Positions 25,622-33,389 of a stretch of 57,744 nt of DNA are shown here, in pieces. Below the pieces are notes generated by a model. It searched no databases and was not told the DNA's origin. It saw nothing but the letters and a program-made list of their open reading frames with translations. The DNA comes from DATIYF01 sp035517775 (lineage in GTDB: Bacteria > Acidobacteriota > Terriglobia > Terriglobales > Acidobacteriaceae): the NCBI GenBank assembly GCA_035517775.1, contig DATIYF010000055.1, positions 1-57,744 of the forward strand, read 5' to 3'. Position 1 is the first letter of the stretch. Every line of letters begins with the position of its first letter. Both the position numbers and the translations under genes were made by a program.

Positions 25622-25906
25622 ATGACCTACACGCCGGCGCCCATTGACACCTCCCACGTAGAGCTGAGCGATGACATACTGCGCCTGACGGAACAATTAG
25701 CCCAGAATGCGCACGAACTGTGGGCGCAGGAGCGCGTGGCGCAGGGCTGGCGCCACGGCAAAGAGCGGCATGATGGGCGGAAGGAGCATCCCTCACTGGT
25801 TCCCTACGAGCAGTTGTCCGAAGCGGAAAAGGTCTTCGATCGCAACACTGCCATGGGAACTCTGAAGGCGATTCTGGCGCTAGGCTACCGCATCACGCGG
25901 AAATAG
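25622..25906 (+). CDS. RyR domain protein
   Basis: 94 residues. The product matches the ryanodine-receptor Ryr domain (PF02026): LTEQLAQNAHELWAQERVAQ, GWRHGKERHDGRKEHPSLVP, YEQLSEAEKVFDRNTAMGTL and KAILALGYRI. In animals these domains form part of the cytosolic assembly of the calcium release channel; bacterial stand-alone copies are of unknown function and probably bind a small ligand. The ATG at 25622 begins the domain; a longer frame upstream has no homology. It is divergent from the RCK membrane protein, so the two may share regulation. Confidence 0.88.
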   Translation: MTYTPAPIDTSHVELSDDILRLTEQLAQNAHELWAQERVAQGWRHGKERHDGRKEHPSLVPYEQLSEAEKVFDRNTAMGTLKAILALGYRITRK

Positions 25907-26061
25907 CGATTACGAGGGCCATTGCAGTTGCCGGGGTCATCACTCAAACCTGGCATCGGCAGGAACACCGCCCGCAAGGTAACCTCCTTCGCTTCGCTCA
26001 GCATGATGGGCAGGAGGCAGGAAGTTGCAGCCAGATCCGGCGACTACACGGCCGTCACAAA
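25907..26061. other. Intergenic stretch without a recognised gene
   Basis: Between the RyR gene and the OmpA-like gene's terminator. It contains CCTTCGCTTCGCTCAGCATG, a short sequence of a kind that often occurs as intergenic repeat debris in acidobacterial genomes; no coding frame is convincing. Confidence 0.4.
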
Positions 26062-26090
26062 ACAAAAAGCCTCCCACTTCCAGAGAGGCT
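26062..26090 (-). terminator. Terminator of the OmpA-like gene
   Basis: On the minus strand AGCCTC (26090-26085), a ten-base loop and GAGGCT (26074-26069) are followed by TTTTTGTT. It lies about 28 bp after the stop at 26119. Confidence 0.75.
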
Positions 26091-26118
26091 CTTCATGCCG
26101 GGCATTGCGCCCGAACAA

Positions 26119-26991
26119 CTACTTCGGCTGCGTGGGCTGTTCCGCGCTGGCGCTGGTCGGCAACTGATCCACGTCGTTTTTCAGGAAGCTGACTTCCACG
26201 CGATTGCCGCGGGAGTGGCTGCCCTCTTCGGCGGCTGTGGGCGCGTTGCCCATGGCCAGCACGTAGATGCGGTACGCGGGAATTTCGTGGTTCAGCACCA
26301 GGTAGCGCACCACGGAGTCGGCCATGTTGCGGGAAGCCGCAATGCCGGCCTGCCCGTGGCTGGTGGAGAAGCCCTGAACTTCAATCACGTAGCCGCGCTG
26401 GTCTTTCAGGCGGGTTGCCATCTCGTCAAGCGCGTCTTTGGCCTGCTTGCTAAGGGCGGTTTGTCCCGGGTGGAAACGAATCACGGTTTGGTTGGCGGCC
26501 TTGTACTGGTCCAGGGTTGAAACTACGGTCTCCACTTTTCCAACATGCGTGTTGGCCGTGGCTGCCGTCTGCTGCGCCGTCACAGCCTTGTTGGAGGCAT
26601 CGAGGGCATGCTGATCGGCCTCCTCCGCCTTGGTCGAGGCCAGCTGAATGCCTTGCTGGGCGCGGGTATCCACGTCCTTGATCATCTTGCCGTTAGAGGA
26701 GGTCAACTCATCGAGCTCGTTGACCCGGTCGCGGATGGCATCCAGATTGCGCTGCACGTAACCCTTGCTGGCAAAAGGATGCAGAACCAGCCAGACGATG
26801 CTGGGCTCGTCGCCATCCCAGAAATTGGTCTGCTCGCGCCGCAGCGGCTCGCGGCCGGTGGCGGTTTCCACCTGCGAAGCGGCGGTCATCTGATCGGAGC
26901 TCGACGCCTGCGAGCTGGAACTTTGCTGGGCAATGGCGGGAAGGGCAAGAACTGCACACAAGAAAAGCACTACAGAGATGCGTGTCTTCAT
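26119..26991 (-). CDS. OmpA-family exported protein
   Basis: 290 residues from ATG 26989-26991, preceded by GGGAGG. Signal peptide MKTRISVVLFLCAVLALPAIA (1-21). The middle (about 75-160) is Ala/Gln/Lys-rich and probably a coiled coil (TRAQQGIQLASTKAEEADQH). The C-terminal OmpA-like peptidoglycan-binding domain (about 180-275) has VIEVQGFSTSHGQAG, SRNMADSVVRYLVLNHEIPA and NRVEVSFL; the Arg of NRVEV is the conserved diaminopimelate-contacting residue. It is likely to link the outer membrane or periplasm to the cell wall. The upstream in-frame extension lacks a signal peptide and is not used. Confidence 0.88.
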   Translation of the reverse strand: MKTRISVVLFLCAVLALPAIAQQSSSSQASSSDQMTAASQVETATGREPLRREQTNFWDGDEPSIVWLVLHPFASKGYVQRNLDAIRDRVNELDELTSSNGKMIKDVDTRAQQGIQLASTKAEEADQHALDASNKAVTAQQTAATANTHVGKVETVVSTLDQYKAANQTVIRFHPGQTALSKQAKDALDEMATRLKDQRGYVIEVQGFSTSHGQAGIAASRNMADSVVRYLVLNHEIPAYRIYVLAMGNAPTAAEEGSHSRGNRVEVSFLKNDVDQLPTSASAEQPTQPK

Positions 26992-27190
26992 TTTGTTTTT
27001 CCTCCCGAGCGGGAGCATTCGGGCTACACCAGCCGCTGGGCAGCGCTGGCGCGGGCACAGGCTCAGTCGGTTCGCCAGAAAGAATACCACGCTCGGCTGG
27101 CCGCTGGCGGGGAAATTTGCGCTGGGGGCGGCTTTGGCGGGGTCTCACGCCAGTTGCGGCCCCTGGCCGGAATCGAATCTCATTCGGGAT

Positions 27191-27196
27191 TACAAT
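27191..27196 (+). promoter_or_regulatory. -10 element directly before thiG
   Basis: TACAAT ends six bases before the thiG ATG and there is no ribosome site, which suggests a leaderless mRNA. It also leaves no room for a TPP riboswitch in the transcript. Confidence 0.45.
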
Positions 27197-27202
27197 AGCC
27201 CC

Positions 27203-27976
27203 ATGCCTGACCCACTCATCATCGCCGGGCGCCAATTCCGCTCCCGTCTGATCGTCGGCACCGGGAAATACCGGTCTTTCCAGGAAACCGCGCGCGCCCT
27301 TGACGCCAGCGGCGCCGAGATGGTCACGGTGGCTGTGCGGCGGGTGAATCTCGACCGCAGCAAGGAATCACTTCTCGATTACATTGACCCTAAGAGCTAC
27401 TTTCTGCTGCCCAACACGGCGGGGTGCTATACCGCCGACGAGGCGATCCGGGCAGCCCGGCTGGGCCGCGAAGTGGGCCTTTCGGATTGGGTCAAGCTGG
27501 AAGTGATCGGCGACCAGGCCACCCTTTATCCCGACGTACAGGCAACCCTGGAGGCCACCCGGGTGTTGGTCAAGGAAGGCTTTACTGTTCTTCCCTATAC
27601 TTCTGACGATGTGGTTTTTGCCCGCCGCCTGCTGGAGGCGGGAGCCAGCGCAGTGATGCCGCTGGGAGCGCCGATTGGAAGCGGTCTGGGCATTCAGAAC
27701 GCCGCCCATATTCGAATTCTGCGCGAAGTCATCACCAGCGTACCCTTGATCGTGGATGCCGGGGTCGGCACCGCCTCCGATGCGGCTATTGCCATGGAGC
27801 TGGGAGCTGATGCGGTGTTGATGAATACCGGCATCGCCGGCGCGCAGGACCCGGTGCTCATGGCCGAGGCCATGCATCATGCCGTGCTGGCCGGCCGCCA
27901 AGCCTATCTTGCGGGACGCATGGCGAAGAAGCTCTATGCCACCGCCAGCTCGCCGCTGGAAGGCGTAGTGCGGTAG
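27203..27976 (+). CDS. thiG: Thiazole synthase
   Basis: 257 residues. Forms the thiazole phosphate ring of thiamine from deoxyxylulose phosphate, dehydroglycine and ThiS-thiocarboxylate. Features: RSRLIVGTGKYRSF near the start, the Schiff-base lysine K98 in WVKLEVIGD, APIGSGLGIQN phosphate loop and DAGVGTASDAAIAMELGAD. The ATG at 27203 is the natural start; a much longer frame upstream has no homology. No thiS, thiH/thiO, thiC or thiE is near, so the pathway genes are scattered in this genome. Confidence 0.95.
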   Translation: MPDPLIIAGRQFRSRLIVGTGKYRSFQETARALDASGAEMVTVAVRRVNLDRSKESLLDYIDPKSYFLLPNTAGCYTADEAIRAARLGREVGLSDWVKLEVIGDQATLYPDVQATLEATRVLVKEGFTVLPYTSDDVVFARRLLEAGASAVMPLGAPIGSGLGIQNAAHIRILREVITSVPLIVDAGVGTASDAAIAMELGADAVLMNTGIAGAQDPVLMAEAMHHAVLAGRQAYLAGRMAKKLYATASSPLEGVVR

Positions 27977-28157
27977 AGATTTCGAACCCATCCCGCGGAC
28001 ACCTGACTCGCCCGCACCGTCAGGGAAACCTGCGCCCCACGCTTCACTTTTCGCCTTCCCAGCCTTTCGCGGCCGCCTGATACGTTTTGCTGATCGCGGA
28101 CACTATTCCGAAGTGAGAGCCGTTCGAGATGCAGCCAGCGACGGCCAAGGAGGATCT

Positions 28158-28802
28158 ATGCCTACTAAGACAGCAGCAAAGCTTGAGCATCCAGCCAGCC
28201 CTGCCCCCGTAATCAGCTTTCCGGGAACTCCACTCTCGGTCCACAGCCTGCCCGCGCTGGAACTGGCGCACCAGCGGGCGATCGCCATCGCCGCCGGAGA
28301 TCTGCAAGTCATGGTCAAGCGCGAGGTCCTGCGATTGTTGGAGGAACACAAGGGGAATCCGATGGGAGCAGTCAAGGTGGGCTTGGAGAGGCTGCTTTCC
28401 GATGGAGCCATCACCGCCACGGAGTTCAACACTCTGAGCGAGGTCAGCGAAGTGGTGCTTGCCGCCGACCGTGGAAAGGTGGACCCGAACGTGGCATATC
28501 AGAAGGCGCAATCAGCGTATCATCGGGTCCTTTTGGACAACGCTGCGAGTCCTCTCGCGCTGGCGATTTTGAGTGTCCTGACATCGGCTTACGCCTCGGT
28601 TCCGGCGGAGGCAGGCGGGCCCGCGAGCGACGCCGTGTTCGCCGCCAAGGCCAGCCAGGGAGGCGATATCGGACTGGTGGGCGGGGCATTGATCGGCGGC
28701 ATCATCGGGGGCAGCCTGGGTGGCGTCGGTGGCGCCATCATCGGCGGAGTGATCGGAGGAATCGTCGGTGGTGTGGTTGGGGTCTGCGCCTCGAAGAGTT
28801 AA
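28158..28802 (+). CDS. Protein of unknown function with C-terminal glycine zipper
   Basis: 214 residues from ATG 28158, with AAGGAGG at 28147-28153. Residues 1-150 look helical and soluble (ELAHQRAIAIAAGDLQVMVK, VAYQKAQSAYHRVLLDNAAS). Residues 172-208 are a dense glycine zipper (GGALIGGIIGGSLGGVGGAI and more of the same) that could insert in a membrane as packed helices, ending in CASKS. No signal peptide. Gly-zipper tails occur in outer-membrane lipoproteins, pore-forming bacteriocins and membrane-stress proteins; nothing here decides among these. No family recognised for the N-terminal part. Confidence 0.75.
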   Translation: MPTKTAAKLEHPASPAPVISFPGTPLSVHSLPALELAHQRAIAIAAGDLQVMVKREVLRLLEEHKGNPMGAVKVGLERLLSDGAITATEFNTLSEVSEVVLAADRGKVDPNVAYQKAQSAYHRVLLDNAASPLALAILSVLTSAYASVPAEAGGPASDAVFAAKASQGGDIGLVGGALIGGIIGGSLGGVGGAIIGGVIGGIVGGVVGVCASKS

Positions 28803-28846
28803 CTGCGCCCTGCCGGCGGCTGCTGGGCGCGATAGACGACGAAACA

Positions 28847-28889
28847 CACGAAGTCTCACGAAGGAGCCGAAGCCTTCGTGAGACTCGTG
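28847..28889. terminator. Long hairpin between convergent genes
   Basis: CACGA plus GTCTCACGAAGG (28847-28864) pairs with CCTTCGTGAGAC plus TCGTG (28873-28889): 17 base pairs with a single bulged A and an 8-base loop. It sits between the glycine-zipper gene and the convergent small exported protein. No T run, so it is a strong structure but not a classical terminator. Confidence 0.5.
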
Positions 28890-28923
28890 GTCAAACTTTC
28901 TGGACTCTCGCTCGAAGGCGAGG

Positions 28924-29265
28924 TCAGAGCATTTTGGCGCTCATCACGTGGATCATGTCGCCTTCCACGTGCCCGGTCACGGCCACGTGATGCCCCACAT
29001 GGTCCTTGAGCGCATCGGGGTTCTCGACGGTGAGCACCTTCTGGTCGCCATCGGTGACCACGACCATCTTTGCGCCCTTATCCAGGCACTTCTTGGTGCA
29101 CTCCATGGCCGCGGCGTTGGCGCCTTTGGCTCCGCACGCAGAATCAGTGACCCAGCCCTTGACAGTTTCAGACTTGCCCATTTTCCCCATGTCATCGGCC
29201 GAGGCCAAAGCTACGGTGAGGAACAGGGCGCAGAGAGCGAAACAGAGCAACAACAATTTCTTCAT
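28924..29265 (-). CDS. Small exported Cys-containing protein of acidobacterial type
   Basis: 113 residues. Signal peptide MKKLLLLCFALCALFLTVAL ending ASA (about 1-23). The mature part has VKGWVTDSACGAKGA, CTKKCLDKGAKMVVVTDG, KVLTVENPDALKDH and HHVAVTGHVEGDMIHV, with three cysteines (C44, C56, C60 by rough count). Related proteins are frequent in Acidobacteria; the pattern suggests a small beta-barrel with a disulfide or metal site. Function unknown. ATG 29263-29265 has GAGGAGTC upstream. Confidence 0.78.
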   Translation of the reverse strand: MKKLLLLCFALCALFLTVALASADDMGKMGKSETVKGWVTDSACGAKGANAAAMECTKKCLDKGAKMVVVTDGDQKVLTVENPDALKDHVGHHVAVTGHVEGDMIHVMSAKML

Positions 29266-29517
29266 GATTGACTCCTCAAGATTGTGCGGCCGGAACCGCA
29301 GATTGGGCCGAATTCAGCCATGCATCGGGGCGCCCGCTGCCGGCACTTTCCGAAATACCTGAACTCTGCACAAGGCAAGTTCACACCCCGCATCGTTTGA
29401 CCTGAGTGGGCCAACTATATCACAAACCCCACACGGGCCGAGGGTAGGAAGGCGCTGAGAAAAGCGAAAGTTGTAAAAGAAAATTAACAAAAAACTCGAA
29501 GCGGGTGAGATCGGCAG
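29266..29517. other. Intergenic region with a possible long leader
   Basis: On the minus strand a TATAGT hexamer at 29419-29414 would start transcription near 29407, leaving a leader of about 140 bases before the small exported protein. I found no known riboswitch in it. The remaining part is A/T-rich downstream sequence of the ftsB-like gene. Confidence 0.3.
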
Positions 29518-30012
29518 TTACTTCTGCGCCGCCTTAGTAAAGGACTGCACCGGCGGGGGCGGCGCGGGCGAAACGTACACAATTTCGCCGGGGCGGGCGT
29601 AGTGCAGCTGCTCGCGCGCCTCTTTCTCGATGGCTTCGGGATTGCTCTTGAGCGCCTGGATACGGCGGGTGTACTGGTCGTTTCCCTGCTGCAGGCGCTG
29701 CACTTCCTTTTGCAGAGTTTGATATTCGGCCTTCTTCTGCCGGTACACCACCATGCCGTTGGCGCCAAACATCACGTGCACGAATAGCCAGGCGGCCAGG
29801 GCGGCAACCCCGGCGGTGGCCAGCTTGCGGCGCATCAGGCCTAACCAGTCGAGCAAGGGACGCAGCTTGCAGAGCACACGGCCGCCAAGCTGCTCGGCAA
29901 ACAGCTCCGCCTGCTGAGCGCGCCCGTTCAAGCCGGGCAGAGCTGTGCCGCGGGTGCGGAGAAGCTGAAGGGCCGGTTTCCCTGTCGCCGATTTTCCTAT
30001 GCGAAGATTCAT
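29518..30012 (-). CDS. ftsB: FtsB/DivIC-like septum formation protein
   Basis: 164 residues from ATG 30010-30012. One membrane helix (about 66-83, VAALAAWLFVHVMFG) is followed by a coiled coil (YRQKKAEYQTLQKEVQRLQQ) and the family ending AIEKEAREQLHYARPGEIVY. FtsB links FtsL and FtsQ in the divisome. Typical FtsB is about 100 residues; an internal ATG at 29835 with GGTTAGG upstream would give 105 residues and is an equally good start. The first 59 residues have no recognised domain. A Pro/Val-rich tail follows the coiled coil. Confidence 0.85.
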   Translation of the reverse strand: MNLRIGKSATGKPALQLLRTRGTALPGLNGRAQQAELFAEQLGGRVLCKLRPLLDWLGLMRRKLATAGVAALAAWLFVHVMFGANGMVVYRQKKAEYQTLQKEVQRLQQGNDQYTRRIQALKSNPEAIEKEAREQLHYARPGEIVYVSPAPPPPVQSFTKAAQK

Positions 30013-30386
30013 TGCGTGACTGCTGCGCTCAGTGTCTTCTGCCTGCCTTTAACTGCGAGCCCCGGGGTGCACGCGCATCAGCGCCCTGCCGGTGCGTACC
30101 GCTTCTACAACTTTTTCGGCCAGAGAAGTGGCTGGGATGCTGCTGTAGCTCTCCAGTGAACTTCGCCTTCACTCCGGCGTCAAGCGGAAGTTCTTGCGAT
30201 CGGGGTGAAAGGAACCAACTTTGGCAAATGGCTGCTTTCAAGGATGCGTTTTGAACGCGAATTCTTGGGCCAGGCTGGCGCGCCGATCCGCAGGCGCCAA
30301 TTGGTTTGCGCACCTACGCTTCCTTGCGGAAAGTGCTATCTTGATTTTTCCGCCGCGCTTTCACTCTGCGGCTGGGGTGATTTTAT
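30013..30386. other. 374-bp divergent intergenic region
   Basis: Lies between ftsB-like (minus) and cutA (plus). I found no convincing gene, RNA or repeat. Open frames on both strands here are short and lack homology or ribosome sites. It presumably holds the two divergent promoters. Confidence 0.5.
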
Positions 30387-30704
30387 ATGACCGACAAAAG
30401 CCTCGTCCTGACCACCGCCGGTTCCCATGATGAAGCGCGCCGCATTGCCGACGTTCTGATCGAACGGCGTCTGGCGGCCTGCGTCAGCATCGTGCCCAAG
30501 ATCGAATCGGTGTACCGCTGGCAGGGGCAGGTGGAGGAGGCGGAAGAATGGCTGCTGCTCATCAAGACCACGCAGGCCGCTTTCGAACGCGTGCGCGCCG
30601 CCGTCTGTGAGCACCATTCCTACAAGCTGCCGGAATTCATGGCCATTTCCATTGACGCGGGCAGCCCGTCTTACTTGAAGTGGATTGAGGAGGCGGTGCA
30701 GTAA
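30387..30704 (+). CDS. cutA: CutA1 divalent-cation tolerance protein
   Basis: 105 residues, normal length. Trimeric ferredoxin-like protein: LVLTTAGSHDEARRIADVLI, RRLAACVSIVPKIESVYRWQ, EEWLLLIKTTQAAFERVRAA and HHSYKLPEFMAISIDAGSPSY are all family hallmarks. Linked to copper tolerance in E. coli, though the exact role is unclear. GGGGTGA lies upstream of ATG 30387. It ends 11 bp before the convergent M20 peptidase stop. Confidence 0.94.
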   Translation: MTDKSLVLTTAGSHDEARRIADVLIERRLAACVSIVPKIESVYRWQGQVEEAEEWLLLIKTTQAAFERVRAAVCEHHSYKLPEFMAISIDAGSPSYLKWIEEAVQ

Positions 30705-30715
30705 GCCCGCGCCAG

Positions 30716-32143
30716 TCACTCTGAAACCATCATCTTTACGATCTCATACATCATCTCCGTCCCGGTGCGCACATTTTCGATCGAGATGCGTTCGTTGTTG
30801 CCGTGCACGCCGGATTCATCCGCCTGGGGAATAAGAAATGGCGCATAGCCATAGGCCGAGATACCGCGGTCCCGGAAGAAATGACTATCCGTGAATCCGG
30901 TCTCTACCGAGGGCACGATTGCGGCAGCGGGATAATGCTCTTTAGTGACCTTCACAAGGGCGCGATACAGCGGCGTATCGGTCGAGGAGATGGCCGGTGT
31001 GAACCCCAGTATCTGCTCAATCCTGATTTCCGGATCATTCAGCGCATTTCGCAGCTCCTGCATAAACTCGGGGATGTTCTGGTCGGGCAACAGGCGGCAA
31101 TCCAACTGGGCCTCGGCCTCGGGTGGTATGACGTTGATCTTGTCGCTCCCCTTGAGCATCGTAATGGAGCAGGTGTTCCGGGTAAGCGCGGCCAGGTGAG
31201 GATATTCCGTTTGCAGGCGCAGCAACTGGTCAGGATCTTGTATGGTCTTGGCCATGTCGGCGAAAGCGTCCTTCCATTGTGGAGCGGCGGTGGGAGCAAG
31301 TCCTTTGAAGTAGGCATCCACGGCAGGAATAATGCGCGGCGTGAACTGGTAAGTCTGCAGCCGGTACAAAGCGCGGATGAGATGGTTCACGGCTGAGGCC
31401 ACCGGCGGCTCCGAGCCATGGCGCGGCACGCCGGTGGAAGTCAGCCTGAACCAGTAAGGCACCTTCTGCGTGACTTCAATTCCGAACTGCTCGCGGCCTT
31501 GATCTACATCGCCTCCCCCGCCCTCGTTCAGAACGAAGCCCGCGCCCTGAAAGGCTTCCGGATGGTGCTCGACCACCCAGCCGGCGCCGTATTTCGCTCC
31601 GGCTTCTTCATCCGCCGTAGCCATGAAGATGACGTCGCGGTCGAGCGGCATTTTGGCGCGATGTAAGGCCAGGAAGGCTTCGAGTTCCACGATGCCCAGG
31701 GTTTTCGTGTCGAGGGTTCCGCGGCCCCATAGGTAGCCGTCTTTGACCGTGGCTGCGAAGGGAGCCTCGCTCCAGTATTTGGCGTCGGCGGGCACCACAT
31801 CCATGTGGCTCAGCAGCACCAGGGCGGGCTTGGGTCCGCCTTTGAGCCGCGCCCAGATGTTGCCCCGCCCGGGCGCGGACAACGCCGTCTGAAATGGGAT
31901 GCCTTCCTCCGTGAATATCTGGGCGAAGAACTGCATGGTCTGCTCTTCGTTTCCCGGAGGGTTGGTGGTGTTAATGCGGATGTACTGCTCGATCCGGTTC
32001 ACGGCTTCATCCTGCAGCTTGCTCATTTCGAACGCCTGCTGAGCGCGCAGACTGGTGGGCAGCGTGACACAATAAACAGCGAGTAGTAAGAGGAAAGTAG
32101 AGATGTGTCGCAGATCAAGGCCGGGAGAGGTGGATTTGCTCAT
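30716..32143 (-). CDS. Exported M20 family metallopeptidase
   Basis: 475 residues. A signal peptide or anchor (STFLLLLAVYCVTLPTSLRA, to about 34) precedes the catalytic domain. Di-zinc ligands are visible: His113 (LSHMDVVP, with Asp115), bridging Asp145 (RGTLDTK), catalytic Glu179 and ligand Glu180 (ATADEEAG), and NEGGGG further on. A dimerisation/lid domain follows at about 230-350. Members cleave dipeptides or N-acylated amino acids. It is 47 bp downstream of the cystathionine gene on the same strand, so peptide-derived amino acids could feed the sulfur pathway; this is inference. Confidence 0.9.
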   Translation of the reverse strand: MSKSTSPGLDLRHISTFLLLLAVYCVTLPTSLRAQQAFEMSKLQDEAVNRIEQYIRINTTNPPGNEEQTMQFFAQIFTEEGIPFQTALSAPGRGNIWARLKGGPKPALVLLSHMDVVPADAKYWSEAPFAATVKDGYLWGRGTLDTKTLGIVELEAFLALHRAKMPLDRDVIFMATADEEAGAKYGAGWVVEHHPEAFQGAGFVLNEGGGGDVDQGREQFGIEVTQKVPYWFRLTSTGVPRHGSEPPVASAVNHLIRALYRLQTYQFTPRIIPAVDAYFKGLAPTAAPQWKDAFADMAKTIQDPDQLLRLQTEYPHLAALTRNTCSITMLKGSDKINVIPPEAEAQLDCRLLPDQNIPEFMQELRNALNDPEIRIEQILGFTPAISSTDTPLYRALVKVTKEHYPAAAIVPSVETGFTDSHFFRDRGISAYGYAPFLIPQADESGVHGNNERISIENVRTGTEMMYEIVKMMVSE

Positions 32144-32190
32144 CCGGGTATGCTGCCCGAAGTTGAGAGCTGGCGCAAGCGACTCCGGGA

Positions 32191-33348
32191 CTACACCGCC
32201 GCCAGCGCTTGGTCCAGATCAGCAAGAATATCTTCCACGCTCTCAATCCCCACGGAAATGCGCACCATGCCGTCGGTGATCCCAATCGCTTTGCGTCCCT
32301 TTTCCCCCAGCGCGGCGTGGGTCATCGTCGCGGGATGGGAAATGAGTGTCTCCACACCGCCCAGCGATTCACCGAGAGAACACACGCGAACTTTTTTCAG
32401 CATCTTCTTCGCATTCGAGAGCGAGCCAGTCTCGAAGGTGATCATGGCGCCGAAGCCGGTCATCTGCTGTTTGGCCAGTTCGTGCTGAGGATGATCGGGC
32501 AGGCCGGGGTAGAAGACCGCGCGCACTTTCTTGTGGCCAGAGAGAAATTCGGCGACCCGTTGCCCGTTGCCGTTGTGCTGCTCCATGCGCACCGCCAGGG
32601 TCTTGACCCCGCGCAACACCAGCCAGCACTCGAAGGGCGAAAGAATCGCTCCAACGGCCTTCTGCACAAACGCCAGCTTCTCGGCTTGTTCGGGGCGCGT
32701 GCAGATGACGACGCCGCCGAGGCCGTCACTGTGGCCGTTGAGAAATTTCGTGGTCGAGTGCACCACCATGTCCGCGCCCAACGCAATCGGCTGCTGAAAG
32801 TAGGGCGACATGAAAGTGTTGTCCACCACCAAATCAACTTTCTTCCGCCGGCAAATGCTGCTGACGGCTGGGATGTCCGTTAACGTCATCAGCGGGTTGG
32901 TGGGCGTCTCTACATAGACCATGCGGGTGTTGCGGCGAATGGCGCGCTCGACATTGGCGGGATCGGAGGTATTGACGTAGGTGAACTGCAGGCCGAAATC
33001 GGCCAGCACCTGGTTGAACAGGCGGGGCACGCCGCCGTAGAGATCATGTCCGCAAACCACATGGTCGCCCGACCGGAACATGGTACAGATGGCGTTGACC
33101 GCCGCCATGCCGCTGGCAAAAACTCGGCCGGCGATTCCGCCTTCCAGCGCTGCCAGGTTTTCCTCCAGACGGGTGCGCGTGGGGTTAGAGACCCGCGAGT
33201 ACTCGTAGCCCTTGTGCTTGCCAAGTTCCTCCTGCACATAGGTGGATGTAGCGTAGATAGGCGCGGTGACGGCGCCCGTGGAGGGGTCGGGTTCCTGGCC
33301 AGCGTGAATGGCGCGGGTGGCAAAACCGGGTTGAGGGTTCTTGGTCAT
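32191..33348 (-). CDS. mccB: Cystathionine gamma-lyase/gamma-synthase family PLP enzyme
   Basis: 385 residues. Cys/Met-metabolism PLP family: YEYSRVSNPTRTRLEENLAA, FASGMAAVNA, VYVETPTNPLM, DNTFMSPYFQQPIALGADMV and the PLP lysine K201 in HSTTKFLNGHSD. The sequence does not separate gamma-lyase (reverse transsulfuration) from gamma-synthase, but the position 41 bp behind a CysK/CBS-like gene repeats the mccA-mccB arrangement of Bacillus, favouring cystathionine to cysteine conversion. ATG 33346-33348 begins MTKNPQPGFATRAIHAGQ, the usual N-terminus. Confidence 0.92.
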   Translation of the reverse strand: MTKNPQPGFATRAIHAGQEPDPSTGAVTAPIYATSTYVQEELGKHKGYEYSRVSNPTRTRLEENLAALEGGIAGRVFASGMAAVNAICTMFRSGDHVVCGHDLYGGVPRLFNQVLADFGLQFTYVNTSDPANVERAIRRNTRMVYVETPTNPLMTLTDIPAVSSICRRKKVDLVVDNTFMSPYFQQPIALGADMVVHSTTKFLNGHSDGLGGVVICTRPEQAEKLAFVQKAVGAILSPFECWLVLRGVKTLAVRMEQHNGNGQRVAEFLSGHKKVRAVFYPGLPDHPQHELAKQQMTGFGAMITFETGSLSNAKKMLKKVRVCSLGESLGGVETLISHPATMTHAALGEKGRKAIGITDGMVRISVGIESVEDILADLDQALAAV

Positions 33349-33389
33349 GGGTTCGGAATCCTGGTGAGAGCGTACACCCGCCAGGCCGC

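Noticed and set aside
26992..27202. TPP riboswitch upstream of thiG
   Set aside because: The conserved CUGAGA and ACCUGAUCUGGAUAAUGCCAG-type cores are not present, and the likely promoter sits just before the start codon.
30029..30313. 94-codon minus-strand frame in the ftsB-cutA gap
   Set aside because: No ribosome site, no recognisable domain, and composition like non-coding G+C-rich DNA.
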